In this document: piece by piece, positions 9,228 to 17,840 of the stretch
How the letters are laid out: each line of letters starts with the position of its first letter
How positions within the stretch are numbered: position 1 is the stretch's first letter
Source of the DNA: Shewanella eurypsychrophilus
GTDB taxonomy: Bacteria; Pseudomonadota; Gammaproteobacteria; Enterobacterales; Shewanellaceae
Assembly: GCF_007004545.3 (NCBI RefSeq)
Contig: NZ_CP045503.2
Location: 4,806,102 to 4,870,101 of the forward strand
Length of the DNA: 64,000 bases
Direction of reading: 5' to 3'
The notes under the pieces: generated by a model
What the model was told of the DNA's origin: nothing
What the model saw: only the letters and a program-made list of their open reading frames with translations
The model's database searches: none
Made by a program: the position numbers and the translations under genes

Positions 9228-9443
9228 GTGGCCAAACACAATGAAAGAACTGCCATTATCGAGCATGATAATAAGCGTGGCACAATCAAGGACAATGCAT
9301 TGAAAGCCTTAGTCACTAGCGAACTTTTCAGGATGCGAGTCGAAAAGCCGAAAAAAGGCAAAGGGTCTTACAACCGCAAACAAAAGGGGCATATGCTGAA
9401 AGGCAATGCCCCTTTCGACTTTTTAACCTTCAACGAAATTTAA
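9228..9443 (+). CDS. arfA: Alternative ribosome-rescue factor ArfA
   Basis: This 71-codon gene starts with GTG, preceded by AGGGG. It contains the ArfA core IKDNALKALVTSELF and VEKPKKGKGSYNRK, which matches the Escherichia coli protein closely. ArfA recruits release factor 2 to ribosomes stalled on mRNAs without a stop codon. The family is regulated by making its own message non-stop: an intrinsic terminator or RNase III hairpin inside the reading frame yields a truncated mRNA whose product is tagged by tmRNA and destroyed when tmRNA works. A hairpin of this kind is present here at 9383-9424. The last codons after the hairpin encode a hydrophobic tail (FDFLTF), as in the unstable full-length form of other ArfA proteins. 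Confidence 0.93.
   Translation: MAKHNERTAIIEHDNKRGTIKDNALKALVTSELFRMRVEKPKKGKGSYNRKQKGHMLKGNAPFDFLTFNEI
9383..9424 (+). terminator. Intrinsic terminator inside the arfA reading frame
   Basis: A perfect 10-bp stem (AAAGGGGCAT at 9383-9392 and ATGCCCCTTT at 9406-9415) with a 13-base loop is followed by a T5 run at 9420-9424. It lies fully inside arfA, about 20 bases before the stop codon. Transcripts ending here lack a stop codon, which fits the known tmRNA-dependent control of ArfA. Confidence 0.85.
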
Positions 9444-9612
9444 AATCACCTTCTCAATTCAGCTGAAAAAACTCACTTCCTTCTGAAAAAACCTATCAAA
9501 ACCTTCATCTTTATTAGCAGTAAATAAATTAGATTTTCAATTGACAGCTCACCTTAAGAGATACACTATCAATGTTCACTTAATCTCCAAATTTAGGAAC
9601 ACGGTTTAGTCC

Positions 9613-9747
9613 ATGCTTTTAACTCAATCTCAAACAAGTCTCCACTTTAAACAGGTATCGACTCTGCTGCGACTCCTCGCAATGGATATCAATACCCGAG
9701 TGAATACTTGTGTGTGGCTTAATCAGCCCGCGGATGAGATGGAATAG
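9613..9747 (+). CDS. Possible small protein of 44 residues in the gap before the EamA gene
   Basis: The 460-base gap between arfA and the next transporter contains one open frame from an ATG at 9613 that encodes a 44-residue peptide with a leucine-rich middle and an acidic end. The only nearby ribosome-binding-like sequence (AGGAACACGG) is about 15 bases upstream, which is too far for a good signal. I do not recognise the peptide. It may be a real small protein, a remnant of a longer gene, or chance. Nothing else was seen in the gap. Confidence 0.2.
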   Translation: MLLTQSQTSLHFKQVSTLLRLLAMDINTRVNTCVWLNQPADEME

Positions 9748-9904
9748 AAAACTAGCCTAAACCATTACCCAGCCGCAGAAGATAGCAATGCGGCAGATAA
9801 CTCCCCTTCTCCGCTCCCCTCTCTTCACGGCTTACCACAAATTTGATGACCAAGACTCATGTCTTGCTTCACATTCTTAATGTCAGCAATAAGCGAGGTC
9901 CACG

Positions 9905-10837
9905 ATGACAATGCAAGTCCCTGCAACAGTACCCAAGTTGGTTCCTGTAGCCTTTTTATCTGTGGTGTTAATCTGGTCTACCACACCACTGGGGATTGTC
10001 TGGAGCAGTGGATCTGTTCACCCGACAATGGCCGTGTTGCTGAGGATGCTTATCGCCTTAAGTTTAGGCTTCATGATCTTACTCATCACTCGCATCCGGT
10101 TGCCTTTTAGTCGAGCCGCTATCAAGCTCTATTGTGTATCATCGATTGGCATTGTCGGTGGTATGTTGCTCAGTTACTTTGCTGCCAGATATATAGCATC
10201 GGGAACCATGTCACTTATCTTTGGCTTATCACCGTTAATCTCGGGTCTTTTAGCACAAAAGATACTCGGCGAAGATAAGTTTGGACCGATGAAACTTATC
10301 GCCTTTACTTTCGCCTTTATCGGCCTTGGAATTGTATGCTCATCTAAGCTGGCATTAAGTGCAGATAGCTGGATTGGTTTACTGCTGATCTTAACCGCTG
10401 TATTTCTATTTAGCCTAAGCGGCGTACTAATTAAAACCGTAAAAATAAATATTCACCCCATAGCGAGCACAGTCGGAGCCCTGTTATTTTCAACGCCGCT
10501 ATTTGTATTTGCTTGGCTGATATTTGATGGCAGCTTACCCATAGAGACGTGGCAGGAAAAGTCACTATGGTCAATTCTCTACTTAGGTGTATTTGGCTCA
10601 TTAATTGGCTTTATCTCTTATTTCTATATATTGCAAAACCTCAAGGCGAGTACTGTCGCCCTGGTGACTCTAATCACCCCTGTTTTTGCCATGATGCTCG
10701 GCGCTACACTTAATGGGGAGGTGATAACCAATGCGTTGATTATTGGCGCTATCTTCGTGATCTGCGGACTTGGCTTGTATCAATTTGGTGACAAGGCCTC
10801 AGTCATTGTTAGTCAGAAGTTAGCCAAGAAGCCTTAG
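9905..10837 (+). CDS. EamA/DMT-family transporter
   Basis: This 310-residue inner-membrane protein has ten predicted helices in two repeats of five, the usual drug/metabolite transporter layout. The first repeat starts VLIWSTTPLGIVWSS and the second has the conserved YFYILQNLKASTVALVTLITPVFAMMLGA segment of EamA proteins. Such proteins export amino acids or other metabolites, but the substrate cannot be told from the sequence. It stands alone, with arfA 461 bases upstream and a convergent gene downstream. Confidence 0.85.
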   Translation: MTMQVPATVPKLVPVAFLSVVLIWSTTPLGIVWSSGSVHPTMAVLLRMLIALSLGFMILLITRIRLPFSRAAIKLYCVSSIGIVGGMLLSYFAARYIASGTMSLIFGLSPLISGLLAQKILGEDKFGPMKLIAFTFAFIGLGIVCSSKLALSADSWIGLLLILTAVFLFSLSGVLIKTVKINIHPIASTVGALLFSTPLFVFAWLIFDGSLPIETWQEKSLWSILYLGVFGSLIGFISYFYILQNLKASTVALVTLITPVFAMMLGATLNGEVITNALIIGAIFVICGLGLYQFGDKASVIVSQKLAKKP

Positions 10838-10883
10838 AAGCCCTAAAGGAAGTGATAGATTTGAAATTGTTAATCAAGGCTGC

Positions 10884-11294
10884 TTACTGGCTAAGCAGCT
10901 GGTAGGCGTAACTTGCTATCAATAAGATAACGACAATTCCCCCTAATCTGGAAAATACTCCTAACGCCGTGATGAGCTGCCTGGTTTTACCATCTGAGCT
11001 GTCTGTGTTACCCGAAGGTTTAACACGTGGATTAACGGCCACACCTTGAATACTGGCATCAAAGGCGTTGAGTTTACTGTCTAGTTTAGTCTCTATTCGA
11101 AACAAGATGCAGTCCCCAACCTTTGGTTGCCTGCTCATATGCTTTAGCGCCGAGATCTGAATGGCAACTATCTGTTCACTGGCGGGTCCATGTAAGGTCG
11201 CAACATCACTATGCGCCTTATCTGGTTTAATGGATCCTAAGCCTTTACCCTCATCCCAATGGGTTAATTGACCTGTTAATCTGATATTTTGCAT
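10884..11294 (-). CDS. Cold-shock-domain-like protein with C-terminal membrane helix
   Basis: The first 85 residues of this 136-residue protein resemble a cold-shock (OB-fold) domain: GQLTHWDEGKGLGSIKP corresponds to the G.V.WFN..KGFGFI RNP1 region, and ISALKH...PKVGD corresponds to the later strands. The RNP1 aromatic residues are partly lost (KGLGSI). A polar linker follows, then one hydrophobic helix at about 113-133. The domain order is similar to DUF1294 membrane proteins with an N-terminal cold-shock domain, but this protein has only one helix. It could bind nucleic acid at the membrane. Its function is unknown. Confidence 0.6.
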   Translation of the reverse strand: MQNIRLTGQLTHWDEGKGLGSIKPDKAHSDVATLHGPASEQIVAIQISALKHMSRQPKVGDCILFRIETKLDSKLNAFDASIQGVAVNPRVKPSGNTDSSDGKTRQLITALGVFSRLGGIVVILLIASYAYQLLSQ

Positions 11295-11352
11295 ATGTGT
11301 ATCGACTTCTATTCTATTATTCTATCTTTGCCTAGTAATGAGCATAATCAGG

Positions 11353-11847
11353 TCACAGTCTACGACTATTTTTAATGTCATTCATTGCCTGTAACTTCTG
11401 TTGAAACTGACTATCTAACTTGAACCATAGATCTCCGGTCGGAGCGACATCTTTCATCACTGTGTATTTGCCTATCTTACCGATATAATAGCGCGAGAAA
11501 CGTCCGGCCATAAAAGAGGTTTGGGCATATATTTTGCCATTGCCGACAGAGTTACATTTTATCTTAAATGCCGACGTTTCTGAGATCGAGAAGTCTATGA
11601 TATCGATCAGCTCTCCTTTGACCTTAATCGACTCTTTAGAAAGGATCTCGAGCATCTCACTGTAGTGAGTATTGCCCTCGCATACGCCAGGGATTTTCAC
11701 CCAAGTGCCTAACACTTGTGGGAGTAACACCTTATGCGGATCCTGATTATCTGCATTGATATAGAGTCCAAGCCCTGCCCCGCCCACCAGTAAAAAAAGC
11801 AAAAAACCAAATACTATTCTCTTGTTATGATCTGCAGCGTTCGACAT
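11353..11847 (-). CDS. Uncharacterised membrane-anchored protein
   Basis: I do not recognise this 164-residue protein. It has one hydrophobic helix at about residues 10-30 (VFGFLLFLLVGGAGLGLYI) and a periplasmic-looking remainder. Two cysteines (in VCEGN and IKCNS) could form a disulfide. The repeated short beta-like stretches suggest a lipocalin-like or small sensor fold, but this is a guess. It is 58 bases upstream of, and on the same strand as, the cold-shock-like membrane protein gene, so the two may be co-transcribed. Confidence 0.6.
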   Translation of the reverse strand: MSNAADHNKRIVFGFLLFLLVGGAGLGLYINADNQDPHKVLLPQVLGTWVKIPGVCEGNTHYSEMLEILSKESIKVKGELIDIIDFSISETSAFKIKCNSVGNGKIYAQTSFMAGRFSRYYIGKIGKYTVMKDVAPTGDLWFKLDSQFQQKLQAMNDIKNSRRL

Positions 11848-12105
11848 TCTTTAAGGCCTTCATTTTACTGATCATATGTCACAACACTCTAAAGAGAAAT
11901 ATGAGTATCAAGACGAAATATCAGTTCAGAAAATATCGGTTAAAGTTACCTTATTAAAGGTTAAACATCCATAACATACTGTTAAAAAACGGTTAATCAA
12001 TCTATTCCAATCAGTGCTAAATATTAAATCCTGGTGCTGTGGCGACATATTATATCCATGAATATAAGAGTTATCAGGTTAATCACGACCAATTAAAGGA
12101 TAAGT

Positions 12106-12147
12106 AAGCGGGGAACACTAAGCCTATTAGGCTCTCATTCCCAGCTT
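12106..12147. repeat. Imperfect inverted repeat in the 342-base gap 11848-12189
   Basis: Outer arms AAGCGGGGAA (12106-12115) and TTCCCAGCTT (12138-12147) pair with one mismatch, and an inner palindrome AGCCTATTAGGCT lies at 12121-12133. It sits 43 bases after the stop of the small minus-strand gene and could be a transcription end or RNA processing signal for it. There is no strong T tract. The rest of the gap holds nothing I can name. Confidence 0.35.
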
Positions 12148-12189
12148 AACAGGAGGAATCACTTGGATTTGCTCTATAACTGACGGTCA

Positions 12190-12402
12190 TTAGTTATACC
12201 CAAGAATGAAATCCTTCTCCAAATTGATCACATCTTCTGCATTACAGTTAACCTGATTGACCTGCCTCAGCTCATCTCCTGCTAGCAACTTAAGCACGTA
12301 GTCGACTCTACAGCGATAAGAGTTTGAGGTCTCATAAAGGTGATGATTAACCTTAAACTCTAACTCTGGCTCAAGGTGTTTCATTTGGTTTGTGATTGGC
12401 AT
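12190..12402 (-). CDS. Small uncharacterised protein, 70 residues
   Basis: The gene has a good Shine-Dalgarno sequence (GAGGA, 7 bases before the ATG), which supports translation. The product is acidic to neutral and soluble-looking, with no signal peptide or membrane segment, and has two cysteines and a C-terminal NLEKDFILGYN. I do not recognise a family. It stands alone in an AT-rich area with long gaps on both sides. Confidence 0.55.
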   Translation of the reverse strand: MPITNQMKHLEPELEFKVNHHLYETSNSYRCRVDYVLKLLAGDELRQVNQVNCNAEDVINLEKDFILGYN

Positions 12403-12711
12403 AATCGTATCCTCATATTATTCATTTACACCTTATAGAACAGATGTAAAAGCCTAGGCTTTAATAAAGCATATGCCGTGCCAAATAGACTCGATATAAA
12501 CAGATCACTATAAATAGAGAGTGTTGATTTTGATTTAAAAAGAATTTTTATCTGCAGATCATGATCAAATATCGATACCGATTGAGTCATTCAAGATAAA
12601 AAATATTAAAGCTGTTTTATCGATCTCTTTTAATCAATAAAATTTGCGTTTTGCAATGCCTGTTATCATTTTGCAAGCACAAGGCGATTAACACCAATAT
12701 AGGGATAAAGC
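12403..12711. other. AT-rich gap without a recognised feature
   Basis: These 309 bases are AT-rich and contain no convincing open frame or strong hairpin. They hold the promoter region of the 70-residue gene on the minus strand. No other signal was seen. Confidence 0.5.
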
Positions 12712-13632
12712 TTAATCCTCTAGCTTAGCAATGAATAATCGACTCAAATCTTTACTCCAAAGCTGAATAATCTTACGTGTCTTATCTTTATTCCAGAAAC
12801 ATTTACCAAATAGAATAATCCCAGCCCCTTCAAAATCTCTTCTATCCTGAATATTAAGGTTCGTCAGCAACGCCTCTTGGTAGTCCTCTATCGGGATACC
12901 AAGATCACTGCAATCGGCAGGGTTGAGCCAATGCATCTTCTTATCGCTATGGGAAAGGGTTCCCCAGTACATTCGTGGCGCACCATTTTCGGTAGGCTCA
13001 GCATCGGCAAAATTAACAAACAGGTTCTTCGCCCGCCAACGATACTTTTTGTCGGTATATACCCAGAGGTCTGACTTAGCTAACTCACTGCCTCTAAGCA
13101 GGCTAAGTAGTAATTTTTCTAGCCCTTGAGTCGCCACCCTCGACATGGGTACTTCAGACAGGTCATCAGCTTTTACACAGGCTCCCACCTCAACGGTGTC
13201 ACTTAACAGCACGTCATTATCGGCGGATATTTGCTTTCGCTTGGGTGTGGGATCAACAGAGGCTTTTTTATCAATGTCATTGGGAGGTATTGATGGCTTT
13301 CTTCCCTGAAAACTCAACGGCTGCCTGCTAAAGTCGATCATCAAGGCATCGCTATCTACCAGCTGCTGATTGACCTCGATTGCAGCAAGTTCTTCACGCG
13401 CTTTAGCCTTTGAGGGCTTAAACTCCTTGCAGTCGGCATGATGATATCGCGAACCAAAACAGGCTGCACGACCATCTTTGGATGCTTTTCGAAAGTAAGC
13501 CTTTTGCTTACACGCAGGACACAGTAACGATTGCCGATACTTCTCTATATCGGCTTCATTGAGTTTCTGAAACTTAAACACAGTATAAGTCTCAGGGCTG
13601 GCTTCATCATAAATACAGATAGCATCTAGCAT
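12712..13632 (-). CDS. Uncharacterised protein with N-terminal Cys/His cluster
   Basis: This 306-residue protein begins with a domain containing CPACKQKAYFRKA, then a further cysteine and HHADC. Such a CxxC...C/HHxxC pattern suggests a zinc-binding element like the start of CoiA-type or other nucleic-acid-linked proteins. A variable, charged middle (about 100-160) is followed by a C-terminal domain (about 165-305) rich in aromatic residues (WVYTDKKYRWRAKNLFV, GIILFGKCFW). I do not recognise the full protein. The first candidate start is a TTG at 13644; the ATG at 13632 with GAGGA about 13 bases upstream is used here. It is isolated, with gaps on both sides, which would fit an accessory gene. 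Confidence 0.55.
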   Translation of the reverse strand: MLDAICIYDEASPETYTVFKFQKLNEADIEKYRQSLLCPACKQKAYFRKASKDGRAACFGSRYHHADCKEFKPSKAKAREELAAIEVNQQLVDSDALMIDFSRQPLSFQGRKPSIPPNDIDKKASVDPTPKRKQISADNDVLLSDTVEVGACVKADDLSEVPMSRVATQGLEKLLLSLLRGSELAKSDLWVYTDKKYRWRAKNLFVNFADAEPTENGAPRMYWGTLSHSDKKMHWLNPADCSDLGIPIEDYQEALLTNLNIQDRRDFEGAGIILFGKCFWNKDKTRKIIQLWSKDLSRLFIAKLED

Positions 13633-13765
13633 GACACTGCACAAATCCTCTTAGGCTCAATATTCACAACAAGCACTAACTGATTGATGTTTACTGGGCT
13701 TACAAGCTAATAACGTGCTTATAAATTACCAGAAAATCAGTGTTGAGTTTCATTAAATTTAAATT

Positions 13766-15088
13766 TTAGAAAGGATGGTCTACCATCACCCAAGTATTGC
13801 TACCTTCATCAGACACTGCAATATCGGTTCTCACCACGAGACCGGCAGCTAAAAATCGCAGAGAGAAACCCGCATCGTACTTAAGGTCTGTGAGTAGCTC
13901 ACTAGCGCTATACTCAGCGCCCACTCTCCCCGCTTCGACAAAGCCAACAAGCTGAAACCAATCGATTTTAAGAAATTTAAGCCAATTAACATCTTCTATG
14001 GGATTGTATTTGAGGGTATATCGATATTCAGCTGAGCCATAAATTGCGGCTTTATCATGAAAACGATTCTGATCATAACCGCGCATACGGTAGAAACCGC
14101 CTAACGTCGCCCCTTCATTATAGGGAGCATTGTTTATCACTCTTTGACCACCAAGACCGTCATATTCTACATCCCACGAAGGTGAATACCCTGTCCAGAA
14201 GTTAAGCGCCAGAACTCTTTGATGAGCATATTCAGACTCGCCGAAAGAGAAATATTTACTCATATCCAAGTTGATGAATGTCCACTCATTGTCTGAGTCA
14301 AGCCAGGCAGCATCATGAGAAACTGATAAATATTGACTGCTACCAGTAGAGGGGTTGATTGAGAAATCAGTATTATCATGCAATATCCCCAATTCAATCG
14401 CATGAATCGTTCCATCCAACTCCCCCTCTTCAAACTCAAAACTTTGATAACGGTTAAACTGGCGTAGAACCACAACGGTCGCACCATGTTTAAGGGGATT
14501 CCAATCCCCACCACTGGGCTCCGAAATTAGCAGTCCATTTTTTAGCTGGTACTCTACCAAACCTTTGTCTGCCATGGCGCCAATGGGTAACGCATATTCA
14601 AGCTTGATATCAAACCAGTTAGATGAACCATCGGCTTCAAGGTATTGAGTGTTATCTGAGTTATTACTGCCAGGAAGTGGCATTGATACGGGGATGAACT
14701 CTCGTGCTCCTCCAGCATAAGCCCGCTGCTTGGGATAATAGCCCATCATGCCATAGACGCTTAAATAGAAGCGTTCCGTGCTAGGAAGAAGGAAGTTCCA
14801 TACACCACCACCAGCGGCATTACTAACATCACCACCAAATACAGTTCCGCCTATGGTCATTTGGTCTTGGTAATAGCCATTTAGCATGCCACCGACACCA
14901 AAGTTTAGTCCCATTGATTCAGAACTAAACAGATAGGGCAGCACCAGACTCTCTTTAACTCTATCGGGCGACTCGGCTCGATTGACCGAGGTTTTCACAT
15001 TCGCTGCTGGGGCTGCATGTGCGGTGACATTTAATATTAAAAATAATAAAGCACAGAGAGAGACAAAAAAGAGAGGGAGTTGCTTCAT
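13766..15088 (-). CDS. Omp85/BamA-like outer-membrane barrel without POTRA domains
   Basis: This 440-residue protein has a signal peptide (cleavage near AHA-AP) followed directly by a beta-barrel. The segment YRMRGYDQNRFHDKAAIYGSAEYRY matches the L6 (V/L)RG(F/Y) loop and following strand of Omp85 C-terminal domains (surface antigen D15). The last residue is phenylalanine (DHPF), as in most outer-membrane barrels. No POTRA repeat precedes the barrel, so it cannot be a standard BamA or TamA. POTRA-less Omp85-like proteins are known but their roles are mostly open. It stands 140 bases after an EEP-family gene on the same strand. Confidence 0.75.
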   Translation of the reverse strand: MKQLPLFFVSLCALLFLILNVTAHAAPAANVKTSVNRAESPDRVKESLVLPYLFSSESMGLNFGVGGMLNGYYQDQMTIGGTVFGGDVSNAAGGGVWNFLLPSTERFYLSVYGMMGYYPKQRAYAGGAREFIPVSMPLPGSNNSDNTQYLEADGSSNWFDIKLEYALPIGAMADKGLVEYQLKNGLLISEPSGGDWNPLKHGATVVVLRQFNRYQSFEFEEGELDGTIHAIELGILHDNTDFSINPSTGSSQYLSVSHDAAWLDSDNEWTFINLDMSKYFSFGESEYAHQRVLALNFWTGYSPSWDVEYDGLGGQRVINNAPYNEGATLGGFYRMRGYDQNRFHDKAAIYGSAEYRYTLKYNPIEDVNWLKFLKIDWFQLVGFVEAGRVGAEYSASELLTDLKYDAGFSLRFLAAGLVVRTDIAVSDEGSNTWVMVDHPF

Positions 15089-15228
15089 TGGAGTCGGGTT
15101 CCATCGGCTTTTGGCATTAAGCCATTAAAAGACAATAATTAAATGTACTCCGCACATACTAGCAAAGCTGTTACAGCATTGTAGCATTAAGTTAAGAAGA
15201 CTAACTCAAGAAGACTAACTCAAAGGGG

Positions 15229-16320
15229 TTATTCCCGAATAGAAAGAGTGACCATCACAGGGGCGTGATCTGTACTCTGGCTATCCGTTTCAAACCTGGG
15301 ATTGATTAAATGGCGATCATAGGTTTCATAACGACTCACTTCAGCCAAACTAAGATCATTTTTCGGATCAAACTCACTCGACAATAAAATATAATCGAGT
15401 ACCGACCCCTTAGCAAAATAGTAATGCGTCGCCGCTCTAGCCTGCCCAGATAAACTATACTTTCCCTCTTGATATAACTCATAGCCATCTTTTAATCGGT
15501 AGTGAGCCAATTGATGCTCGACCCTCCCTATCGCCCCCAGACCCAAGATTGTCTGTGGTTTAATTCGTGTATCCACAGAGGTTAAACCAGCCAGTACACC
15601 ATCACTGAGTAGATCGTTAAAGTCGCCCATCAAGATCGCAGGCTGTTGCGTCTCGCTTCGCCTTGATACCATGGCATAACGCAATAATACCGCCTCACTA
15701 CCACGCTGAATACTCGATCCCCACTGTCCCAGCACTTCTACAGCCAAGGCTTGCCCTGTATTATGCTCAGTGTGATGTAAACTAGAAACTGTCTCAGCCG
15801 AAGAAGCAGCGAACTCATCTATAGAGAATAATGGGCGCTTAGATTTAAAGTGCACGACATAGCAATCACATAGGCCTAGCTTTGGCAGTTCTATCGTTGC
15901 TCTTAATGGACTACGACTGAATTCAAAACCTTCACTTAATCCCATTTTCTCCGAAAATAGCTTATCAGCCTTAACCGAAACGGCCTCTTTAATCGGATAA
16001 CGTGAAGCCAGCGCCACCACAGGTTTACTATAAATAAAACCATCGACGACTTGAGGGGAATCTAATACGCTGAAGTAACCCAATCCACATCGCTTAGTCA
16101 GCGCCTCGAGTTCAATTGGGCTAAACACCTCCTGAAAACCTATCACATCGGGTTGATGCTCATTAAGGTATTTTTCGATCCAGTTTAACTTTTTCAACCA
16201 TTGCTCCTGAGTATAGATATTATCGAATTCATAGAAGGCATCAGGAGGTGCAATGAAGTTAAACAGATTGAAGGTGGCTATTTTTATTTGAGAATGGCTG
16301 TCTGTAGCAATAAGTGACAA
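15229..16320 (-). CDS. Endonuclease/exonuclease/phosphatase-family protein
   Basis: The 363-residue product has the EEP superfamily layout: IATFNLFNF at the start, a DVIGFQEVFSP motif with the metal-binding glutamate, a GDFNDLLSDG motif, and a C-terminal STDHAPVMVTL motif with the catalytic histidine. These residues support Mg-dependent hydrolysis of a phosphodiester or phosphoester. The substrate may be nucleic acid or a small phosphodiester. No signal peptide is evident. The only suitable start is a TTG at 16320, with a weak ribosome binding site. The gene precedes the Omp85-like gene on the same strand. Confidence 0.8.
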   Translation of the reverse strand: MSLIATDSHSQIKIATFNLFNFIAPPDAFYEFDNIYTQEQWLKKLNWIEKYLNEHQPDVIGFQEVFSPIELEALTKRCGLGYFSVLDSPQVVDGFIYSKPVVALASRYPIKEAVSVKADKLFSEKMGLSEGFEFSRSPLRATIELPKLGLCDCYVVHFKSKRPLFSIDEFAASSAETVSSLHHTEHNTGQALAVEVLGQWGSSIQRGSEAVLLRYAMVSRRSETQQPAILMGDFNDLLSDGVLAGLTSVDTRIKPQTILGLGAIGRVEHQLAHYRLKDGYELYQEGKYSLSGQARAATHYYFAKGSVLDYILLSSEFDPKNDLSLAEVSRYETYDRHLINPRFETDSQSTDHAPVMVTLSIRE

Positions 16321-16548
16321 AGGTGAACCCAGTAATTTCGAATACTCGTTAGAGGTTATACCTAAAACAGCTTTTATCCATCATATATTTCGCTTTAACA
16401 CTAAGAATAATTTTTATAATATTAGATTTAATGTACTTCAATCACACCCTTATCTTAAGATGTTAGAGCTAAAGCATTTCCCAGAGTAGAATCCGCTGAC
16501 AATTGATTTATTACTTACCCGTTAGCTCCATAACCGTCTAAGGTAAAA

Positions 16549-17814
16549 ATGCAAAACACTGCGATTAACCGTGTTAAATCAGCTTTTCTTGCTGGGATTT
16601 GGGCAACATTGATCAGCATCAGCCTAGGATTCGGCTTTAAAATCTGGCTAGCTCAGTGGATGGCTAAAGAAGATTTAGCCCTGTATCACACCATCATAGA
16701 TATCATCTCTTTGTCTCTTATCTTGATGACAGGTTTTCGCTCTTCCATGGTCGTAAGCTACTCTCAAAACCAGAATGATAAAGATATCACCAATATCTTC
16801 CGCTACAGCCTAATCACTATGGTTTTATTAACTTGGGGAATCGTCTTACCTTATATCAAACACCAACTCAATATCGATGTAGAGTACTTTCATTTAGTCG
16901 GTATTATTCTAGGGATGGGGTTTAAGGTCTATTTCACCAACCAGATAGCCATGTATCGTATGTATGCTATCTCTAATAAAGTCACTTGGATGGAGCCCTT
17001 AACTCAGATTTTCGTCTTCTTTATCTGTTTCACTCTTATGGCACAAACAGCCATCTCTTCGCTGTTTTTTAGTATGATGATCTCCTCTACTACGATGGCA
17101 GCGTACATGTTTATCAATAGACGGAAACAGATTGCCACAACCCCGTTTGACTCTGTAAATATGAACCCCAACTTAGTCAACTTTGTAAAGAAAAGCTTCA
17201 TTGCTTCACTCGAAGCGGGTGCCAGTATCTTGATGATTTATATCACCGTATTGTTAACTATTGCTCATTTTAGCATCGAAGAGTTAGGCGATTTCCAAGT
17301 CGTTGTCAGACCATTTATTACTTATCTCACCTTGCTATTTGTGTTCCCAATCTATCGATTTGTATTTCCCGAGTTAGCAGTCAGTGTACGACAAGAAAAT
17401 TTTGCACAAATAAAACAAATTAAACACTGGGTTTATAAATTAGCCATTCTGGTTGGTGCCAGCTTCTTTATCAGCATGCTGCTATTTAGCCACCAAATCG
17501 TCGGCTGGGTGTTCCCACCTCAGTATGAGAAGGCAGCTCCAGTGCTGATGCATTTCTCAATGTTCTTTGTCTTTATGATCCTCAATGCCTATCAACTCGC
17601 TTTTATTAAAGCACACGGCTTGTTTACTCAAAGCTTGATGATCAGGATCTGTGGCGTATTAGCATTAATCGCTAGCTACTATTTTTATAGCAGAGTGACT
17701 GATAATGTCGTCGCGGTGACACTAGCACTAGGCACTGGTTACCTCTTGATGTTTATCATCTCAACCTTTGTAGAAAGGCAGATCCATAAGGGGAAATTTG
17801 TCGTTACGACTTAA
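16549..17814 (+). CDS. Oligosaccharide flippase / polysaccharide export-like membrane protein
   Basis: This 421-residue protein has about 12 membrane helices and the layout of the MATE/MOP flippase superfamily (Wzx-like): an N-terminal FLAGIWATLISISLGFGFKIWLAQWMAKEDLALY segment, a central loop with SLEAGASILMIY, and helices to the end. Wzx-type proteins move lipid-linked sugar units across the inner membrane. No glycosyltransferases flank it directly, so its substrate is unclear. Its last 70 codons are repeated immediately downstream (17841-18050). Translation starts at the ATG at 16549, preceded by AAGGTAAAA. Confidence 0.75.
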   Translation: MQNTAINRVKSAFLAGIWATLISISLGFGFKIWLAQWMAKEDLALYHTIIDIISLSLILMTGFRSSMVVSYSQNQNDKDITNIFRYSLITMVLLTWGIVLPYIKHQLNIDVEYFHLVGIILGMGFKVYFTNQIAMYRMYAISNKVTWMEPLTQIFVFFICFTLMAQTAISSLFFSMMISSTTMAAYMFINRRKQIATTPFDSVNMNPNLVNFVKKSFIASLEAGASILMIYITVLLTIAHFSIEELGDFQVVVRPFITYLTLLFVFPIYRFVFPELAVSVRQENFAQIKQIKHWVYKLAILVGASFFISMLLFSHQIVGWVFPPQYEKAAPVLMHFSMFFVFMILNAYQLAFIKAHGLFTQSLMIRICGVLALIASYYFYSRVTDNVVAVTLALGTGYLLMFIISTFVERQIHKGKFVVTT

Positions 17815-17840
17815 CACTAACCGCAACTCGACTCATCTTG

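Noticed and set aside
9859..10110. An 83-codon frame overlapping the EamA gene start
   Set aside because: It lies in another frame of a clear transporter gene and shows cysteine-rich, non-conserved sequence typical of a shadow.
15089..15228. Possible extension linking the EEP and Omp85-like genes into one protein
   Set aside because: The two frames have separate starts and the barrel has its own signal peptide, so they are two genes.
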